DNA of 64,000 nucleotides, from contig JADHTB010000001.1 of the NCBI GenBank assembly GCA_016776605.1, positions 186,001-250,000 on the forward strand. Reading direction: 5' to 3'. Under the pieces are notes generated by a model, which saw only the letters and a list, made by a program, of their open reading frames with translations, was not told the origin of the DNA and did not search any database. Below, one piece after another: positions 47,478-56,060 of the stretch. The stretch comes from Alphaproteobacteria bacterium. Its GTDB lineage: Bacteria; Pseudomonadota; Alphaproteobacteria; GCA-2731375. The position numbers and the translations under genes were made by a program. Each line of letters starts with the position of its first letter. The first letter of the stretch is position 1.

Positions 47478-49562
47478 TCAAATTCTCAATAACGTGTCAT
47501 ACATCTCGTTCACCGCCGAGATAATGCGGGCGGCGGCGTTATAGGCATTCTGATATTGCACCATCGCCGCCAGCTCTTCATCCAGGTTGATGCCGGTAGC
47601 GCTATCGCGGCGGAACGCAAGCTCTTGCTTGAGGATACTGCGGTCCTCCGCCTGGCCGGAAAGACGGTCCGCTTCCAGGGCGATATTCGATAGAAAGAAG
47701 TTGCCGTATTTGGCCAAGGTGGTCGATGTCGCCGGCAGGTCGCCGGCGGCGGCAAAACTGGCCGTAGTCGACGACAGGGCAAAGAAGGCATTGACGCCCC
47801 GGTTGTCGCCGGAATTCAACGCGGGGATGCCGGTGGCCGGGGCGGTATCCAGGTTTGCCGTGGCAAATTTTGCTGGATTGGCTTTGATGGCCGAGTTAAC
47901 GGTGATGCCGAATGCGGCATCCATACGGTAATGATCGCCGACCCCGAAGAAGTCGGAAAACGACTTGGTGGTGGTACCCCGCGCGGTGGTATCGGTCCGC
48001 ACCTTCATATCGTAACTTTCATAACCGGCCGCGGGTGTCAGGGTCAGCTTGCCATTGCTGTCCAGGCTGTATACGCCGTAGCTGGAAAAAGCCGTATTCA
48101 GGTCGGTCAAAACATTGGCCATGGTGCCGCCCACGGCGGAAAAATCCAGTGTATGGGACGCGGCCAGGATACCGCCCGGCCCCCGGAATTCCATACCTAC
48201 CGTGCCGGTGGCGCCGAAACCATGACCGCCTGCCGTGGTCAATCCGGTATCAAATTGCGGTACTTCCCGCGCAGACAGCAGGTCGTTCATGCCAAAGAAG
48301 TGTGAAAACCCCCGGCCGCCGCGATCACTTGGCGTAGCCGCGGTTTGCGCAATAGACACGCCGTCGGTCCCGGTGGCGGTAAAACTCATAACACCGTTTA
48401 TTAAAGCCAGGGTGCCGCCGACAACATTAGCGTTAACGGCGGTGATCACATCCTGCACGGTTGTATATGCAGAAAAATTAACCTCGAAAGATGAGGTTAA
48501 AAGGTTACCGCTGTCCAATACCGCAAACGTGGCTTTGCCCGTAAAGCCGTGGGCGTCGGTGGCCAGGATCCCCACATTTCGGCCGGTCAGGGCAAGGGGT
48601 GGCGGGACGGCGGTGTTTCCGTTGTGCACCTGATTGACCAAATCCGTGAATTTTGCCGCTAGCTCACCCAGAGATATACTGACTTCGGGCAGTTCCTTGT
48701 CCCGCATGTCCACCAGCCCCTTCAGGGTGCCCGCCCGCAGGCTGGGCTCCAGCGCGACACCTGTCGCGGCGGCAAGGCCGGTGGTTGAATCAATTTTATG
48801 TACGGTAATGGAATTAAAAACCACGGTGGTTTCTACTTGGCCCGGCGGATCGTATTGCACAATGCGCGCCTGGTCATCGACCAGTGAGAGACCGGAAATC
48901 GTCGAAATCTCAATTTTATGATTGCTTTGTTCGGTGGTCCGGATATCGATGATATCACTGATTTTTTCAATTGCCCTGGCGCGGTCTTCTTCCAACGTCG
49001 CTGTATCGGCCCCGGTTGCCTTTCCGTGGGAGATCAGATTATTTAGATTGCTGATCTGGATCAGAGCGCTGTTGAGAACGGCTATCTCGCCAACAATTTG
49101 GCTGTCGGCATCGCTACGCAAATTCAATATCTGATTAGCATAGCGATCCAATGTATCCCCCACGTCCTGAATATCACTTAATACACCAACCCGGCGCGCC
49201 GCCTGGGTCGGGTCCGTGGCCAGGGTGGCAAAGGAATCGAACATTCGGTCAATTTTATTATTCAAGGACGAGACATCATCCGGCGTGCCAAACAATGACG
49301 ACAATTGGTCATACAGGGCTGTCTGTTTCTCGAAATAGCCTTGATAGGCGGAGGCGCCAATTAGTTCCTTAGTCAGGAATTTATCAACGATGCGGCGGAT
49401 TTCACCGATTTGCACGCCACTGGATGAACTGCTCAGCACCACTTCCTGACGGGCATAGCCAGGGGTGTTCACATTGGCGATATTTTGCGACGTCGTGCGC
49501 AGAGCCGACTGGTTGGTGTTCAGGCCGCTTAAGGCAGTGCGTAGGATGCCATCGAGAGACAT
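47478..49562 (-). CDS. flgK: Flagellar hook-associated protein 1 (FlgK)
   Basis: 694 residues. N-terminal rod motif LRTALSGLNTNQSALRTTSQNIANVNTPGYARQEV and C-terminal NLDEELAAMVQYQNAYNAAARIISAVNEMYDTLL are FlgK-typical. The central region is long and Thr/Gly-rich with repeated FSDFFG-like segments (SHFFGMNDLL, FSDFFGVGDHYR). FlgK is the ring next to the hook. GGAGG lies just upstream of the ATG. Upstream promoter not identified, but a 13-mer shared with the fliK promoter region is at 49629-49641. Confidence 0.94.
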   Translation of the reverse strand: MSLDGILRTALSGLNTNQSALRTTSQNIANVNTPGYARQEVVLSSSSSGVQIGEIRRIVDKFLTKELIGASAYQGYFEKQTALYDQLSSLFGTPDDVSSLNNKIDRMFDSFATLATDPTQAARRVGVLSDIQDVGDTLDRYANQILNLRSDADSQIVGEIAVLNSALIQISNLNNLISHGKATGADTATLEEDRARAIEKISDIIDIRTTEQSNHKIEISTISGLSLVDDQARIVQYDPPGQVETTVVFNSITVHKIDSTTGLAAATGVALEPSLRAGTLKGLVDMRDKELPEVSISLGELAAKFTDLVNQVHNGNTAVPPPLALTGRNVGILATDAHGFTGKATFAVLDSGNLLTSSFEVNFSAYTTVQDVITAVNANVVGGTLALINGVMSFTATGTDGVSIAQTAATPSDRGGRGFSHFFGMNDLLSAREVPQFDTGLTTAGGHGFGATGTVGMEFRGPGGILAASHTLDFSAVGGTMANVLTDLNTAFSSYGVYSLDSNGKLTLTPAAGYESYDMKVRTDTTARGTTTKSFSDFFGVGDHYRMDAAFGITVNSAIKANPAKFATANLDTAPATGIPALNSGDNRGVNAFFALSSTTASFAAAGDLPATSTTLAKYGNFFLSNIALEADRLSGQAEDRSILKQELAFRRDSATGINLDEELAAMVQYQNAYNAAARIISAVNEMYDTLLRI

Positions 49563-49628
49563 GAGCCATTACCTCCAATTCGCCAGAAAAAGCGAAGCCA
49601 GATAGCGCCGGCCGCAGGCCCTATATGT

Positions 49629-49641
49629 GGCAGGAATTACC
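49629..49641. promoter_or_regulatory. GGCAGGAATTACC motif upstream of flgK
   Basis: The 13-mer GGCAGGAATTACC is repeated exactly at 51428-51440 upstream of fliK. Paired occurrence before two flagellar transcription units suggests a regulator (possibly FlbD) site, but no established consensus was tested. Confidence 0.4.
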
Positions 49642-49866
49642 GTTCCGCCGCCCTTAGCCGTCTTGCTGGGCAAAATATACCGATCACAGGAAGCCGCCCC
49701 CGAATTCGCATACAATTCGGTAACTCTTTGTTTCAACAACTTTATTTCTGATCGTTGCACAATGTGCTTCCTAATTACTGACTGCGACGCATTACGTCCC
49801 GTTCTCAACGGTGCAACTTCGGTGCCAACTCGACGGCAGCATTGGATAGCTGGCAAATTAATGGAC

Positions 49867-49897
49867 AAAAAAACGCCCGGACCAGCCGAGCGTTTTT
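49867..49897 (-). terminator. Rho-independent terminator
   Basis: Stem ACGCCCGG / CCGAGCGT with loop ACCAG, flanked by seven A on the left and five T on the right, so it can work in both directions. On the minus strand it follows the livM-like remnant by about 20 bases and precedes flgK. Confidence 0.75.
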
Positions 49898-49917
49898 AAC
49901 GAAAACAAACCTGGGAT

Positions 49918-50055
49918 TTAGAGCAATTTGCAATTATTTCCACGCGCCTGCCACCAATCCACGCTGGCGCCGACAACATCCTTGGGCAGAAATATAATGA
50001 ACAGCACCAGCATGACGCCATAAACCAGCAACGGCACGCCGTCGGCGTTGATGCG
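49918..50055 (-). pseudogene. Remnant: C-terminus of a LivM-like branched-chain amino-acid permease
   Basis: The minus strand encodes TDKIRINADGVPLLVYGVML and LFIIFLPKDVVGASVDWW, the characteristic final helix and tail of LivM-type ABC permeases. Upstream sequence gives no further permease helices, so only the last ~45 codons survive. It retains its own terminator. Its TAA stop lies in a TTAGAGCAATTT repeat-like end. Confidence 0.6.
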
Positions 50056-50413
50056 GATTTTGTCCGTAATGCAAACCGGCCTCATTCCCATCATACGCAG
50101 TCGAATGGGCACAGGGGCGGCTTCGGCGACAGCCAAAATAATCATCATAATTCCGAGGGAGGGGGCCCGAAGGCGCACGTCAGCCGAATATCAATATGCA
50201 ACGCTCGCCATCGGCCATCGCCGTCCCATATATTTGCCACTGCGATTTTAAAATCAAAATATCCTGGCAAGTGGTCAGTTCGGCGGGTTGCTCTGCTGGT
50301 GGTGCAATTCTGACGGATGGTTCACATCCGTGAGGATCGGAAGACCACTAAACTTTGAAGAATCGTGGTGCGCAAGACACCAAACCGAAAGACTCTTCTG
50401 TTTGGCTCGCACC
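50056..50413. other. Non-coding stretch before the 144-bp palindrome
   Basis: No gene seen. A hairpin-prone segment at 50368-50415 pairs GTGGTGCG with CGCACCAC and CCAAAC with GTTTGG, and GACGGATG/CATCCGTG forms another small hairpin near 50310-50335. A structured RNA is possible but not supported further. Confidence 0.35.
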
Positions 50414-50557
50414 ACTAGAGCATTTCCGGGATATTCTGAACCATTTGAACGGCCTTCGGTGGCGCCTCTAAGCCATTCTGGTGCGCTGCGCAACGCGCCT
50501 ACCCGAATGGCTTAGGGGCACCAACAAATGGACCAGAATATCCCGGAAATGCTCTAG
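50414..50557. repeat. 144-bp CTAG-ended nested palindrome (MITE-like)
   Basis: Near-perfect inverted repeat: left arm begins CTAGAGCATTTCCGGGATAT and the right arm ends with its reverse complement; inside, AAGCCATT / AATGGCTT form an inner stem around GTGCGCTGCGCAACGCGCC. It encodes no protein. The right-hand CTAG supplies the TAG stop of the Sel1 gene. It shares the AGAGCA ends with the 105-bp repeats but has a different interior. Confidence 0.88.
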
Positions 50558-51246
50558 GCGGAGCCGTCGGCGCTCTTCTTCTGCAAAAAGGCCAGATTGG
50601 TTTGTGCCGGCACATGGCCCTGGTCCGCGGCCGCCGCCATTAGATCCATGGCGCGCTCGACATCGCGCTCCACAGTATCGGAAGTTAACAGCAATATAGC
50701 GAGATTAAATTGCGCCGCCGCCAGCCCCGCACTGCTGGCCAAATCGTATAATTCGGCCGCCTTGGCTTCATCCTTGGGCAAACCAACACCGTTTTCCCAC
50801 ATCACGCCAAGGTTAAAGGCCGCCACCACGTAGCCTGCCTGCGCCGCGGTCGAGTACAGCTCCACCGCCTTGGCAAAATCCTGCGTTACGCCGGTCCCCC
50901 GCTCATATAGGCCAGCCAGATTGCACATGGCCGGCACGTGGCCTTTATCCGCCGCGCGGGTATACCAATATGCCGCTTCCGGCACGTCTTCTTCCGTACC
51001 TAGGCCGACGCCATAAAGCACACCAAGACTGTATTCCGATTCCGTATGGCCAGCGTTGGCCGCCTTTAGGAAATGTTCATGGGCGCGCTGAAAATCCTTC
51101 TCGAACCCGGCACCCTGACTATACAGTTCACCGAGGCGAAATTCTGCTTCAATGTCTCCATCTCCGGCGGCCTGAATCCACGCTTCCATCGCTGCCTGAT
51201 ATTCGCCGCGCTCAAAATGCTGGCTTGCAGTTTCCATGATCAACAT
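50554..51246 (-). CDS. Sel1-repeat (TPR-like) protein
   Basis: 230 residues made of about five Sel1-like repeats, for example SEYSLGVLYGVGLGTEEDVPEAAYWYTRAADKGH and AMCNLAGLYERGTGVTQDFAKAVELYSTAAQAGY. No signal peptide, so probably cytoplasmic; Sel1 proteins act as interaction scaffolds. Located between flgK and fliK, it may serve the flagellum, but nothing specific shows this. ATG at 51246 or 51237. Confidence 0.82.
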   Translation of the reverse strand: MLIMETASQHFERGEYQAAMEAWIQAAGDGDIEAEFRLGELYSQGAGFEKDFQRAHEHFLKAANAGHTESEYSLGVLYGVGLGTEEDVPEAAYWYTRAADKGHVPAMCNLAGLYERGTGVTQDFAKAVELYSTAAQAGYVVAAFNLGVMWENGVGLPKDEAKAAELYDLASSAGLAAAQFNLAILLLTSDTVERDVERAMDLMAAAADQGHVPAQTNLAFLQKKSADGSA

Positions 51247-51427
51247 CGGTGCTGCCTCTTGCTTATACCTAACATGCGCCGTCCTTTAGATTTACCCGCG
51301 GACAAAGCGGTGGAAAGCACGGCGGGTATTCCGCGCCTATTTCACATCCCATCTATAAACCTGGGCCGTTTAAGAAATCGTTAACGACGTTTTCTCACCA
51401 AGGGCGGCAAAAGACGCCGGGTGAGAC

Positions 51428-51440
51428 GGCAGGAATTACC
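51428..51440. promoter_or_regulatory. GGCAGGAATTACC motif upstream of fliK
   Basis: Second exact copy of the 13-mer found before flgK; here about 88 bases upstream of the sigma-54 -24 element, a usual distance for an enhancer-binding activator site. Confidence 0.45.
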
Positions 51441-51527
51441 CCTGCAGGACAGCCCTGCCGGGCAGGCGAATCCTGATAGCAATGCGTTTTACACATGAAT
51501 TCATAGGCTTAACAAAATTCGCCGAGT

Positions 51528-51543
51528 TGGCCCGTTCTTTGCT
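51528..51543 (+). promoter_or_regulatory. Sigma-54 promoter of fliK-flgD-flgE
   Basis: TGGCCCG-TTCT-TTGCT matches the -24/-12 consensus TGGCACG-N4-TTGCW with correct GG-to-GC spacing. It lies 43 bases before the fliK ATG. The sigma-54 activator FlbD is encoded at 61309-62700. Confidence 0.8.
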
Positions 51544-51585
51544 TCTGTTCTGTCGGTACCAACCACAAATCGGAAGCTAGCACTG

Positions 51586-53421
51586 ATGAATTTCAATATC
51601 GCCAACCTGAGCTCCCTCCCCACGGATTACATGGTCGCGCTCGACAGCAATATAGACATTGCCGGTACAGGCAATCTGGACGACGAGCAATTCGCCCACG
51701 TTTTGCGCAATGAGAGCAAGCGGGCCGAACAGGCGGGCATCGATGCCAAGGATCGCCACGCCGCTGAACGTAGTGACCGCCGTGATGACCACCGTGATGA
51801 GGTAGAGCGTGCCGGGCAGCCCAGGCATGATGGCCCGGAGGAGGATGTCGAAGCCAAGGGCGCCCATACCAATAAATACGGAACCAATGAACACGGTGCC
51901 GATCAGCCCCGCGCCGATAACAATCAGGGTGATGAAATTCGCGCGGATACGGCCGAGCAGCATGCCCCGACCGATGAACAGCATGAGCTGGCGGACGGGC
52001 AGACCGACGGCCAGTCCGAAACCGGTCAACCCGAACAGCATGCTGAAGCTGAACCGACGGCAGAAGATACGGATAGCCAGACGGACGCCGGCGCAAAAAA
52101 CGATGGGACGATACAGCCAGCCCGCGCCGACAATACGGCGGCGGTAGAAAACCAACATCGCCAGGCAATGCCAGGTCTGCCTGCGGCCGCGGCCACGGGA
52201 CAACAGGTCGCCGATGCCGCACGCACCGATGCCGCCGCCAGCATCAACCAGCCGAAAGCTTCCGAAACCCTAATTAATCTTGTCAACCAAACCACGCCGA
52301 AGCCAATGCCAGGGACCCAGGCCGTACTGCCTGGAATCCCAGATCCCCTGGCTAATGGAACGTTGCCAATTCCCCTGGAGAAAAAGTTGAACCCCGCCAA
52401 TTTCCAAGCTGAAATCGCGGGCACGGGCAAGGGCGATGATGGCGGACTGAAACTGGCACAGCAGGCCCAGGCCCAGGTCCAGGCCCAGGCCCAGACAAAA
52501 CAGCCGGTCACGCCCCATTTACGCGGCGGTCAGGCCAAGCATGGCGGTGATATAATGCCCGAGACCCTGCCTCGGCCGCAATTACATCAGGCCGCCGCCG
52601 GCAACGCGTCTGGGCAGCAATTGTCCGGCGCCCCACAGCCATCTACGAACCCTGCCGCGAATGCCGCGAATGTGGCGGGCATTGTCAGTTCAGACGGCGC
52701 CGACGCGATCCAGAATTTGCAGGTTTCCGTTTCGCCCGAGCGTACCGGTCAGGCCGAGTTGCCGATGCTGACAACGCGCGCCAACGGCAACCCGTCTCCT
52801 ACGCCACCGGCGCCCCAACCATTGGCCGGCCTGCCCCTGGATGGCGAAGGTAAATCCAACCTGATCAGCCTGGGCGAGGATAGTGGCAAATCAGGTGGCA
52901 ACAATGGCACCTCTGCCAGCACGGCCTCCACCGCCACCTCAAGCGGCCCGAAGGCAGCGGTCTTGGTCCAGCACAACGCGACCACGGATGTTCGCAGCCC
53001 GGGCATCCAGGTCGCCATGCATCTGTCCAAGGCGGCGCAAAACGGTATAGACCGCATGACCATTCGGCTGGATCCGGCGGAGCTAGGCCGGGTCCATGTG
53101 AAGTTAGAGGTTGGCCACGACGGCCGTACAATAGCATTGGTCGCCGCGGAACGCCCGGAAACTCTGGAATTATTGCAGCGGGATTCCCGTTCCCTGGAGC
53201 GCGCGTTGCAACAGGCCGGATTGGAAACCGATAGCGACAGTTTGAGCTTCTCGCTATCGCAGGGCGACCAGCAAGGCGGCGCCCTGGCGGATGGCTCCCC
53301 CAATGGCGCCGAGAACGGCAATGGCGGTGGCAATGGTCAAAGCGATGACGGGACACCGATAGATGACGCCGGCGTCCTGCCGAAGGTGGTTTCAAACCGC
53401 GCCTTAGATATCAGCGTATAG
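51586..53421 (+). CDS. fliK: Flagellar hook-length control protein FliK
   Basis: 611 residues. The Ala/Gln/Gly/Pro-rich and very polar N-terminal two thirds act as a molecular ruler and are poorly conserved; a QAQAQVQAQAQTK run lies near residue 300. The C-terminal Flg_hook domain (about 480-570) has MTIRLDPAELGRVHVKLEV and ERPETLELLQRDSRSLERALQQAGLE. It sets hook length and switches export specificity. First gene of an operon with flgD 13 bases downstream; sigma-54 promoter upstream. Confidence 0.92.
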   Translation: MNFNIANLSSLPTDYMVALDSNIDIAGTGNLDDEQFAHVLRNESKRAEQAGIDAKDRHAAERSDRRDDHRDEVERAGQPRHDGPEEDVEAKGAHTNKYGTNEHGADQPRADNNQGDEIRADTAEQHAPTDEQHELADGQTDGQSETGQPEQHAEAEPTAEDTDSQTDAGAKNDGTIQPARADNTAAVENQHRQAMPGLPAAAATGQQVADAARTDAAASINQPKASETLINLVNQTTPKPMPGTQAVLPGIPDPLANGTLPIPLEKKLNPANFQAEIAGTGKGDDGGLKLAQQAQAQVQAQAQTKQPVTPHLRGGQAKHGGDIMPETLPRPQLHQAAAGNASGQQLSGAPQPSTNPAANAANVAGIVSSDGADAIQNLQVSVSPERTGQAELPMLTTRANGNPSPTPPAPQPLAGLPLDGEGKSNLISLGEDSGKSGGNNGTSASTASTATSSGPKAAVLVQHNATTDVRSPGIQVAMHLSKAAQNGIDRMTIRLDPAELGRVHVKLEVGHDGRTIALVAAERPETLELLQRDSRSLERALQQAGLETDSDSLSFSLSQGDQQGGALADGSPNGAENGNGGGNGQSDDGTPIDDAGVLPKVVSNRALDISV

Positions 53422-53434
53422 GGAGGAATAGAAT

Positions 53435-54127
53435 ATGAACGCCGCAGAAATCGGGGCCAGCCAGCTAGCCGCCCCCAACTCCAATGCCAGCAAAGCCGAT
53501 ACTAAGTTAGCGGATAATTTTGATACTTTTCTGAAATTGCTGACAACTCAGTTGCAGCATCAGGATCCCTTGGACCCCATGGACGCCACCCAGTTCACCC
53601 AGCAATTGGTGCAGTTCAGCCAGGTCGAGCAATCCATCGAAGCCAATAAAAACTTAGAGCAGTTATTGGCATTGGCATCGACCAATTCCGCCGCCGATGC
53701 GGTTGCCTATCTAGGCAAGACTATCTCGGCGGCGGGCAAGACCAACATGCTTAGCAACGGCAAGGCGGAATATGAATATCGCCTGCCCGAGAAGGCGGCC
53801 AGCACAACGATCGCGATTTCCGATGGTGCCGGCAAATTGGTCTATGCCACCCAGGGCAACCTTGACGCCGGATCTCATAATTTCACTTGGGATGGCAAAG
53901 ATAATCAAGGCAATACCTTGATTGACGGACCCTACACCATCGCGGTCAGCTCGTTGAATTCCGTGGGCGAGACGATCGCGGTAGAGAACTATGTTTCGGG
54001 GGTCGTCACAGGCATCCAAAACGACGAAAAAGACGTCTATTTGATGCTGCAGGATGTCGCAGTGCCAACCACCTCCGTGCGCAATGTCAGCCAGCCAATA
54101 GCGACCACCGCAGCGGCTGGCGTCTAG
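53435..54127 (+). CDS. flgD: Flagellar hook assembly scaffold protein FlgD
   Basis: 230 residues. N-terminal DTFLKLLTTQLQHQDPLDPMDATQFTQQLVQFSQVEQSIE is the FlgD signature. The C-terminal part has the Tudor/FnIII-like FLgD domain with DGAGKLVYATQGNLDAGSHNFTWDGKDNQGNTLIDG. Caps the growing hook during assembly of FlgE. GGAGG lies just before the ATG. Confidence 0.95.
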   Translation: MNAAEIGASQLAAPNSNASKADTKLADNFDTFLKLLTTQLQHQDPLDPMDATQFTQQLVQFSQVEQSIEANKNLEQLLALASTNSAADAVAYLGKTISAAGKTNMLSNGKAEYEYRLPEKAASTTIAISDGAGKLVYATQGNLDAGSHNFTWDGKDNQGNTLIDGPYTIAVSSLNSVGETIAVENYVSGVVTGIQNDEKDVYLMLQDVAVPTTSVRNVSQPIATTAAAGV

Positions 54128-54206
54128 ATTGCCACGCTTTGAAAACGAATAGATTGCAACAAGATCGTACCGCCCAGCGCGGCACACATCAGTTTAGGAG
54201 AATATC

Positions 54207-55532
54207 ATGAGTCTTTATGGTGCCCTGTTTTCAGGTGTTTCCGCCCTTTCCGCCCAAAGCCAATCCATGGGCATTATCGCGGACAACATCACCAATGTGA
54301 ACACCATTGGCTATAAAGCGACGCGGGCCGACTTCTCCACTCTGGTCACGGCCAGTGGCTCCGCCTCAAAATATTCGCCAGGCGGCGTTTCGTCCAATCC
54401 CACCGGCCTGGTCGACCGCCAAGGCCTTTTGCAAGCGTCCACGTCGCCCACCGATTTGGCGATCACGGGCAAGGGTTTCTTCGTCGTCAATACCGCACAA
54501 GTGCCCTCGGGGATTTCGGGCACTTATCTCTATACCCGGGCCGGTTCCTTCGCCGCCGATTCGAATGGTTATTTGAAAAATACCGGCGGCCATTTTCTCC
54601 AGGGTTACCCCTACGATGCGGCCGGCGCGCTGCCCAGTAACCGCGCTCTGTCATCGATGGAATCCATCAACATCAGTAATTTGACCGGCACGGCGACGCC
54701 GACCTCGACCTTGTCCATATCCGCTAACCTTAACTCCGATCAAACCCCCGTCGCTTACACATTTGGCAACATGTCAGCGGGCACGGTAACGCCGGACTTT
54801 GAGCGTTCGGTACAGATCTTTGACTCCAAGGGCGGCTCTCGGGCTCTGACCTTCGGCTTCGTCCGCAATAACGCCCTTGCCGCCAATCAGTGGTCGGTGG
54901 AAATCTATGCCAACCCGTCCACCGATGTCACCAATGGCAACGGCCTGTTGAACGCCGTCGGCACCTCGCTCCTGGCCTTCAATACAGATGGCACCATCGA
55001 TACCGCGACCTCGAATTTGCCGACGACCCTGCCGATCACCACCTGGGCCGCGGCGCTGGGCATTGCCAACTCCAGCCTCGCCATCAATTACGGCACCAAT
55101 GCCCAAGCCGACGGCATGACCCAGTTCAACAACCCCTCCGCACTGATTTCCAGCGAAACCAACGGCGCGGTATACGGTGCCCTGACCGGTGTCAGCGTGG
55201 CGGAAGATGGAATCGTTACGGCATTGTTCGACAACGGCACCCGGCAGGATATCTACAAAGTGCCTCTGGCGCTGTTTCCCAACGTTAACGGCCTGGAGGG
55301 ACGCACCGGCAACGCCTATATCGGGACCGTCTCCGCTGGCGATTTGACCTTGCAGGATGCCGGAAGTGGCGGCTCCGGTCTCATCAACGCATCCAATTTG
55401 GAGGCTTCCACCGTTGATTTGGCGGAGCAGTTCTCCATCATGATCCAGACACAGCAAGCTTATTCGGCCTCTGCCCGAATTATTACGTCGGCGGATGAAA
55501 TGCTGGATGAATTGATCAGACTGGCCAGATAA
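54207..55532 (+). CDS. flgE: Flagellar hook protein FlgE
   Basis: 441 residues. N-terminal rod segment SLYGALFSGVSALSAQSQSMGIIADNITNVNTIGYKATRADF, DLAITGKGFFVV and C-terminal SNVELAEQ-like VDLAEQFSIMIQTQQAYSASARIITSADEMLDELI define FlgE. Subunits polymerise into the hook. AGGAGAATATC precedes the ATG. Followed by a G+C-rich hairpin at 55545-55571. Confidence 0.95.
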   Translation: MSLYGALFSGVSALSAQSQSMGIIADNITNVNTIGYKATRADFSTLVTASGSASKYSPGGVSSNPTGLVDRQGLLQASTSPTDLAITGKGFFVVNTAQVPSGISGTYLYTRAGSFAADSNGYLKNTGGHFLQGYPYDAAGALPSNRALSSMESINISNLTGTATPTSTLSISANLNSDQTPVAYTFGNMSAGTVTPDFERSVQIFDSKGGSRALTFGFVRNNALAANQWSVEIYANPSTDVTNGNGLLNAVGTSLLAFNTDGTIDTATSNLPTTLPITTWAAALGIANSSLAINYGTNAQADGMTQFNNPSALISSETNGAVYGALTGVSVAEDGIVTALFDNGTRQDIYKVPLALFPNVNGLEGRTGNAYIGTVSAGDLTLQDAGSGGSGLINASNLEASTVDLAEQFSIMIQTQQAYSASARIITSADEMLDELIRLAR

Positions 55533-55544
55533 CTGCGAAATTTA

Positions 55545-55574
55545 GGCCCGGAAAGCTACGCGCGCCGGGCCGTT
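55545..55574 (+). terminator. Hairpin terminator candidate after flgE
   Basis: Seven-base perfect stem GGCCCGG (55545-55551) / CCGGGCC (55565-55571) 13 bases after the flgE stop, followed by GTTT. The T-run is short, so termination may be partial. Confidence 0.5.
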
Positions 55575-55604
55575 TCGCGGCACAAATATATCCTTAGCGC
55601 AGCA

Positions 55605-55612
55605 TTAACCGT
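55605..55612 (+). promoter_or_regulatory. TTAACCGT: CtrA-like half-site before sciP
   Basis: Seven of eight bases match TTAACCAT, about 70 bases before the sciP ATG. In Caulobacter sciP is part of the CtrA circuit, which makes a site here plausible. Confidence 0.35.
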
Positions 55613-55682
55613 CTTCCTTAGGCAAAGTTTAAACGATGTCCGATAGCTTCTGCCCCATAGAGTATCAGGGACATTTAGTAAC

Positions 55683-56030
55683 ATGACAGATATGGCTTAT
55701 CAGAATCCGGATCGCATAATGGGCCCCTACGGCGAACAGATCACCATGAGCGATCTGCCCCCAAGCAATACCAAACGTTGGGTCATCCGGCGCAAGGCAT
55801 TGGTGGTTGCCGCTGTTCGCGGCGGCCTGATCAGCTTGGAAGAAGCTTGCCGCCGCTATGCCCTGTCGGTAGAGGAATTCCTATCCTGGCAACAGGCAAT
55901 TGATCGCCATGGCTTGCCGGGATTACGCACGACGCGCACCCAGCTTTATCGCGATAGCGATCAAGAACGTGAAGAAAAGCGCGATGACTTCCAGACCGGC
56001 AATAAATTCGCCGCCGCGGCACCCGCCTGA
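55683..56030 (+). CDS. sciP: CtrA inhibitor SciP (DUF1153)
   Basis: 115 residues. The core NTKRWVIRRKALVVAAVRGGLISLEEACRRYALSVEEFLSWQQAIDRHGLPGLRTTRTQLYR matches SciP almost in full; the helix-turn-helix lies around SLEEACRRYALSVEEFLSWQ. SciP binds near CtrA sites and blocks CtrA-dependent transcription of flagellar and cell-cycle genes. It is commonly found beside flgE in alphaproteobacteria. Extra N-terminal ~25 residues here may reflect an internal start at ATG 55748 (MSDLPPSNTKRW). Confidence 0.93.
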   Translation: MTDMAYQNPDRIMGPYGEQITMSDLPPSNTKRWVIRRKALVVAAVRGGLISLEEACRRYALSVEEFLSWQQAIDRHGLPGLRTTRTQLYRDSDQEREEKRDDFQTGNKFAAAAPA

Positions 56031-56060
56031 TTGAATTTTCCAGCAGGAAATTCAAATTTC
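56031..56060 (+). terminator. Terminator after sciP
   Basis: Stem TTGAATTTTCC / GGAAATTCAA around AGCA, followed by ATTTCTT, immediately after the sciP stop. Weak G+C but a near-perfect dyad with T-rich tail. Confidence 0.55.

Larger units (their letters stand above)
51247..51585. other. fliK-Sel1 divergent promoter region
   Basis: 339 bases between the divergent Sel1 gene and fliK. It holds the GGCAGGAATTACC motif (51428-51440), a CCTGCCGGGCAGG palindrome at 51454-51466 and the sigma-54 promoter at 51528-51543. No small gene is apparent. Confidence 0.6.

Noticed and set aside
51577..52203. Minus-strand hydrophobic frame opposite fliK
   Set aside because: The apparent membrane-like sequence results from reverse-complemented polar codons of fliK; no start context.
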